Source: Pseudomonadales bacterium
GTDB lineage: Bacteria > Pseudomonadota > Gammaproteobacteria > Pseudomonadales > Pseudohongiellaceae
Reading direction: 5' to 3'
NCBI GenBank assembly: GCA_022360535.1
Contig: JAKSCP010000114.1
Span: forward strand, 1 to 7,099
DNA: 7,099 bases
Part shown: positions 6,804 to 7,099 of the stretch, piece after piece
How positions within the stretch are numbered: position 1 is the stretch's first letter
Layout: each line of letters opens with the position of its first letter
Program-made: the position numbers and the translations under genes
The notes under the pieces: generated by a model
Told to the model about the DNA's origin: nothing
Seen by the model: only the letters and a program-made list of their open reading frames with translations
The model's database searches: none

Positions 6804-7099
6804 TCTGTTACACCCTACTTTCTGTTTGCTGCCTTACTTTGGCCTGTCTTATGCTTGCGGCAGGAACAGGCGCAACTCGACGCGAAAGAAAAGCGCAGCA
6901 GCCTTTTGTCTATTGCCAATGCAGTCATTGCTGAGCAACTGGATTTCACCGCAGTTCCCAAGCGCATCAGTTATGCCAGTCGGGAGATCTGGGAATTACA
7001 ATGGAAACTGGAGCATCGTAATCGGCGCAATGTCCGAAGCACCTTTAATCACCCCAGATTTCGAGCTGCCTATGATTTTCTGTTGCTGCGGGAAGCGGC
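6609..7099. repeat. Large inverted repeat of pcnB DNA
   Basis: The left arm 6609-6803 and right arm 6905-7099 are reverse complements over 195 bp, with no indels and six mismatches (pairs 6656/7052, 6662/7046, 6689/7019, 6710/6998, 6713/6995, 6728/6980). The arms surround a 101-bp spacer, 6804-6904. Homology reaches the last base of the window, so the true right-hand extent is unknown. Both arms code for the same part of PcnB. The inner edge is sharp: position 6804 does not pair with 6904. Confidence 0.97.
6804..7099 (+). CDS. pcnB: Poly(A) polymerase I, internal fragment (copy B, runs off window)
   Basis: Plus-strand open frame giving 98 complete codons. It begins SVTPYFLFAALLWPVL, continues through a hydrophilic stretch (RQEQAQLDAKEKRSS), then reads LLSIANAVIAEQLDFTAVPKR and on to YDFLLLREA at the window edge. 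TPYFLFAALLWP resembles the TPDFLFAAMFW region of E. coli PcnB, so the 101-bp spacer is authentic pcnB sequence lying upstream of the part shared with copy A. The frame stays open back to an ATG at 6780, but those first eight codons are antisense to copy A and are not PcnB, so I start at the junction. There is no N-terminal catalytic domain and no plausible promoter. Copy B is the only plus-strand coding sequence I support. It is either one side of a chimeric join or half of a real inverted duplication. Confidence 0.85.

Noticed and set aside
6545..6934. 129-codon plus-strand open frame across the left arm and spacer
   Set aside because: It is antisense to copy A, runs out of frame with copy B, and resembles no protein family; the PcnB frames explain the same DNA.

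Overview
The window looks like chromosomal housekeeping DNA from a gammaproteobacterium, with moderate base composition and tightly packed genes. The order pcnB / panB / panC / acs resembles the Pseudomonas pcnB-folK-panB-panC-panD-pgi-acs neighbourhood as I recall it, with several genes missing and a deoxynucleoside kinase added. I would guess a marine or environmental Pseudomonadales/Cellvibrionales-like lineage, but the sequence alone does not fix the genus. No plasmid, phage, transposase, CRISPR, tRNA or rRNA signal is visible.

Layout: apart from one fragment at the far right, every gene is on the minus strand, so transcription runs from right to left. In that order they are: the C-terminal part of pcnB (6431-6803); a deoxyadenosine/deoxyguanosine kinase family gene (5776-6426); panB (4895-5707) and panC (4030-4887), 7 bp apart; a 171-bp regulatory gap with direct repeats and a dyad; acs (1921-3858); an OsmC/Ohr-family gene 10 bp after it (1449-1910); and a DUF58 membrane-anchored protein (15-1319).

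Function: PanB and PanC carry out two steps of pantothenate (hence coenzyme A) synthesis, and Acs uses CoA to activate acetate, so the centre of the window is loosely themed on CoA supply and use. The OsmC-like thiol peroxidase appears translationally linked to acs. The kinase is a nucleotide-salvage enzyme in the position where folK often lies. DUF58 proteins usually sit beside a MoxR ATPase and a transglutaminase-like protein; neither is visible here.

The most unusual feature is at the right end. Positions 6905-7099 are the reverse complement of 6609-6803, with no indels and six differences in 195 bp. The 101-bp spacer between the arms is not random: it reads in frame on the plus strand into the right arm as the upstream part of a second pcnB copy. 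The window therefore holds two pcnB fragments placed head to head, both lacking the catalytic N-terminus. All six differences are transitions at third codon positions and all are silent, so the arms come from two alleles that each evolved under selection. The simplest reading is a chimeric join between two closely related strains at a contig end. A real inverted partial duplication that destroys pcnB at this locus is the alternative. I did not find a convincing new biological system; the rest of the window is ordinary core metabolism.
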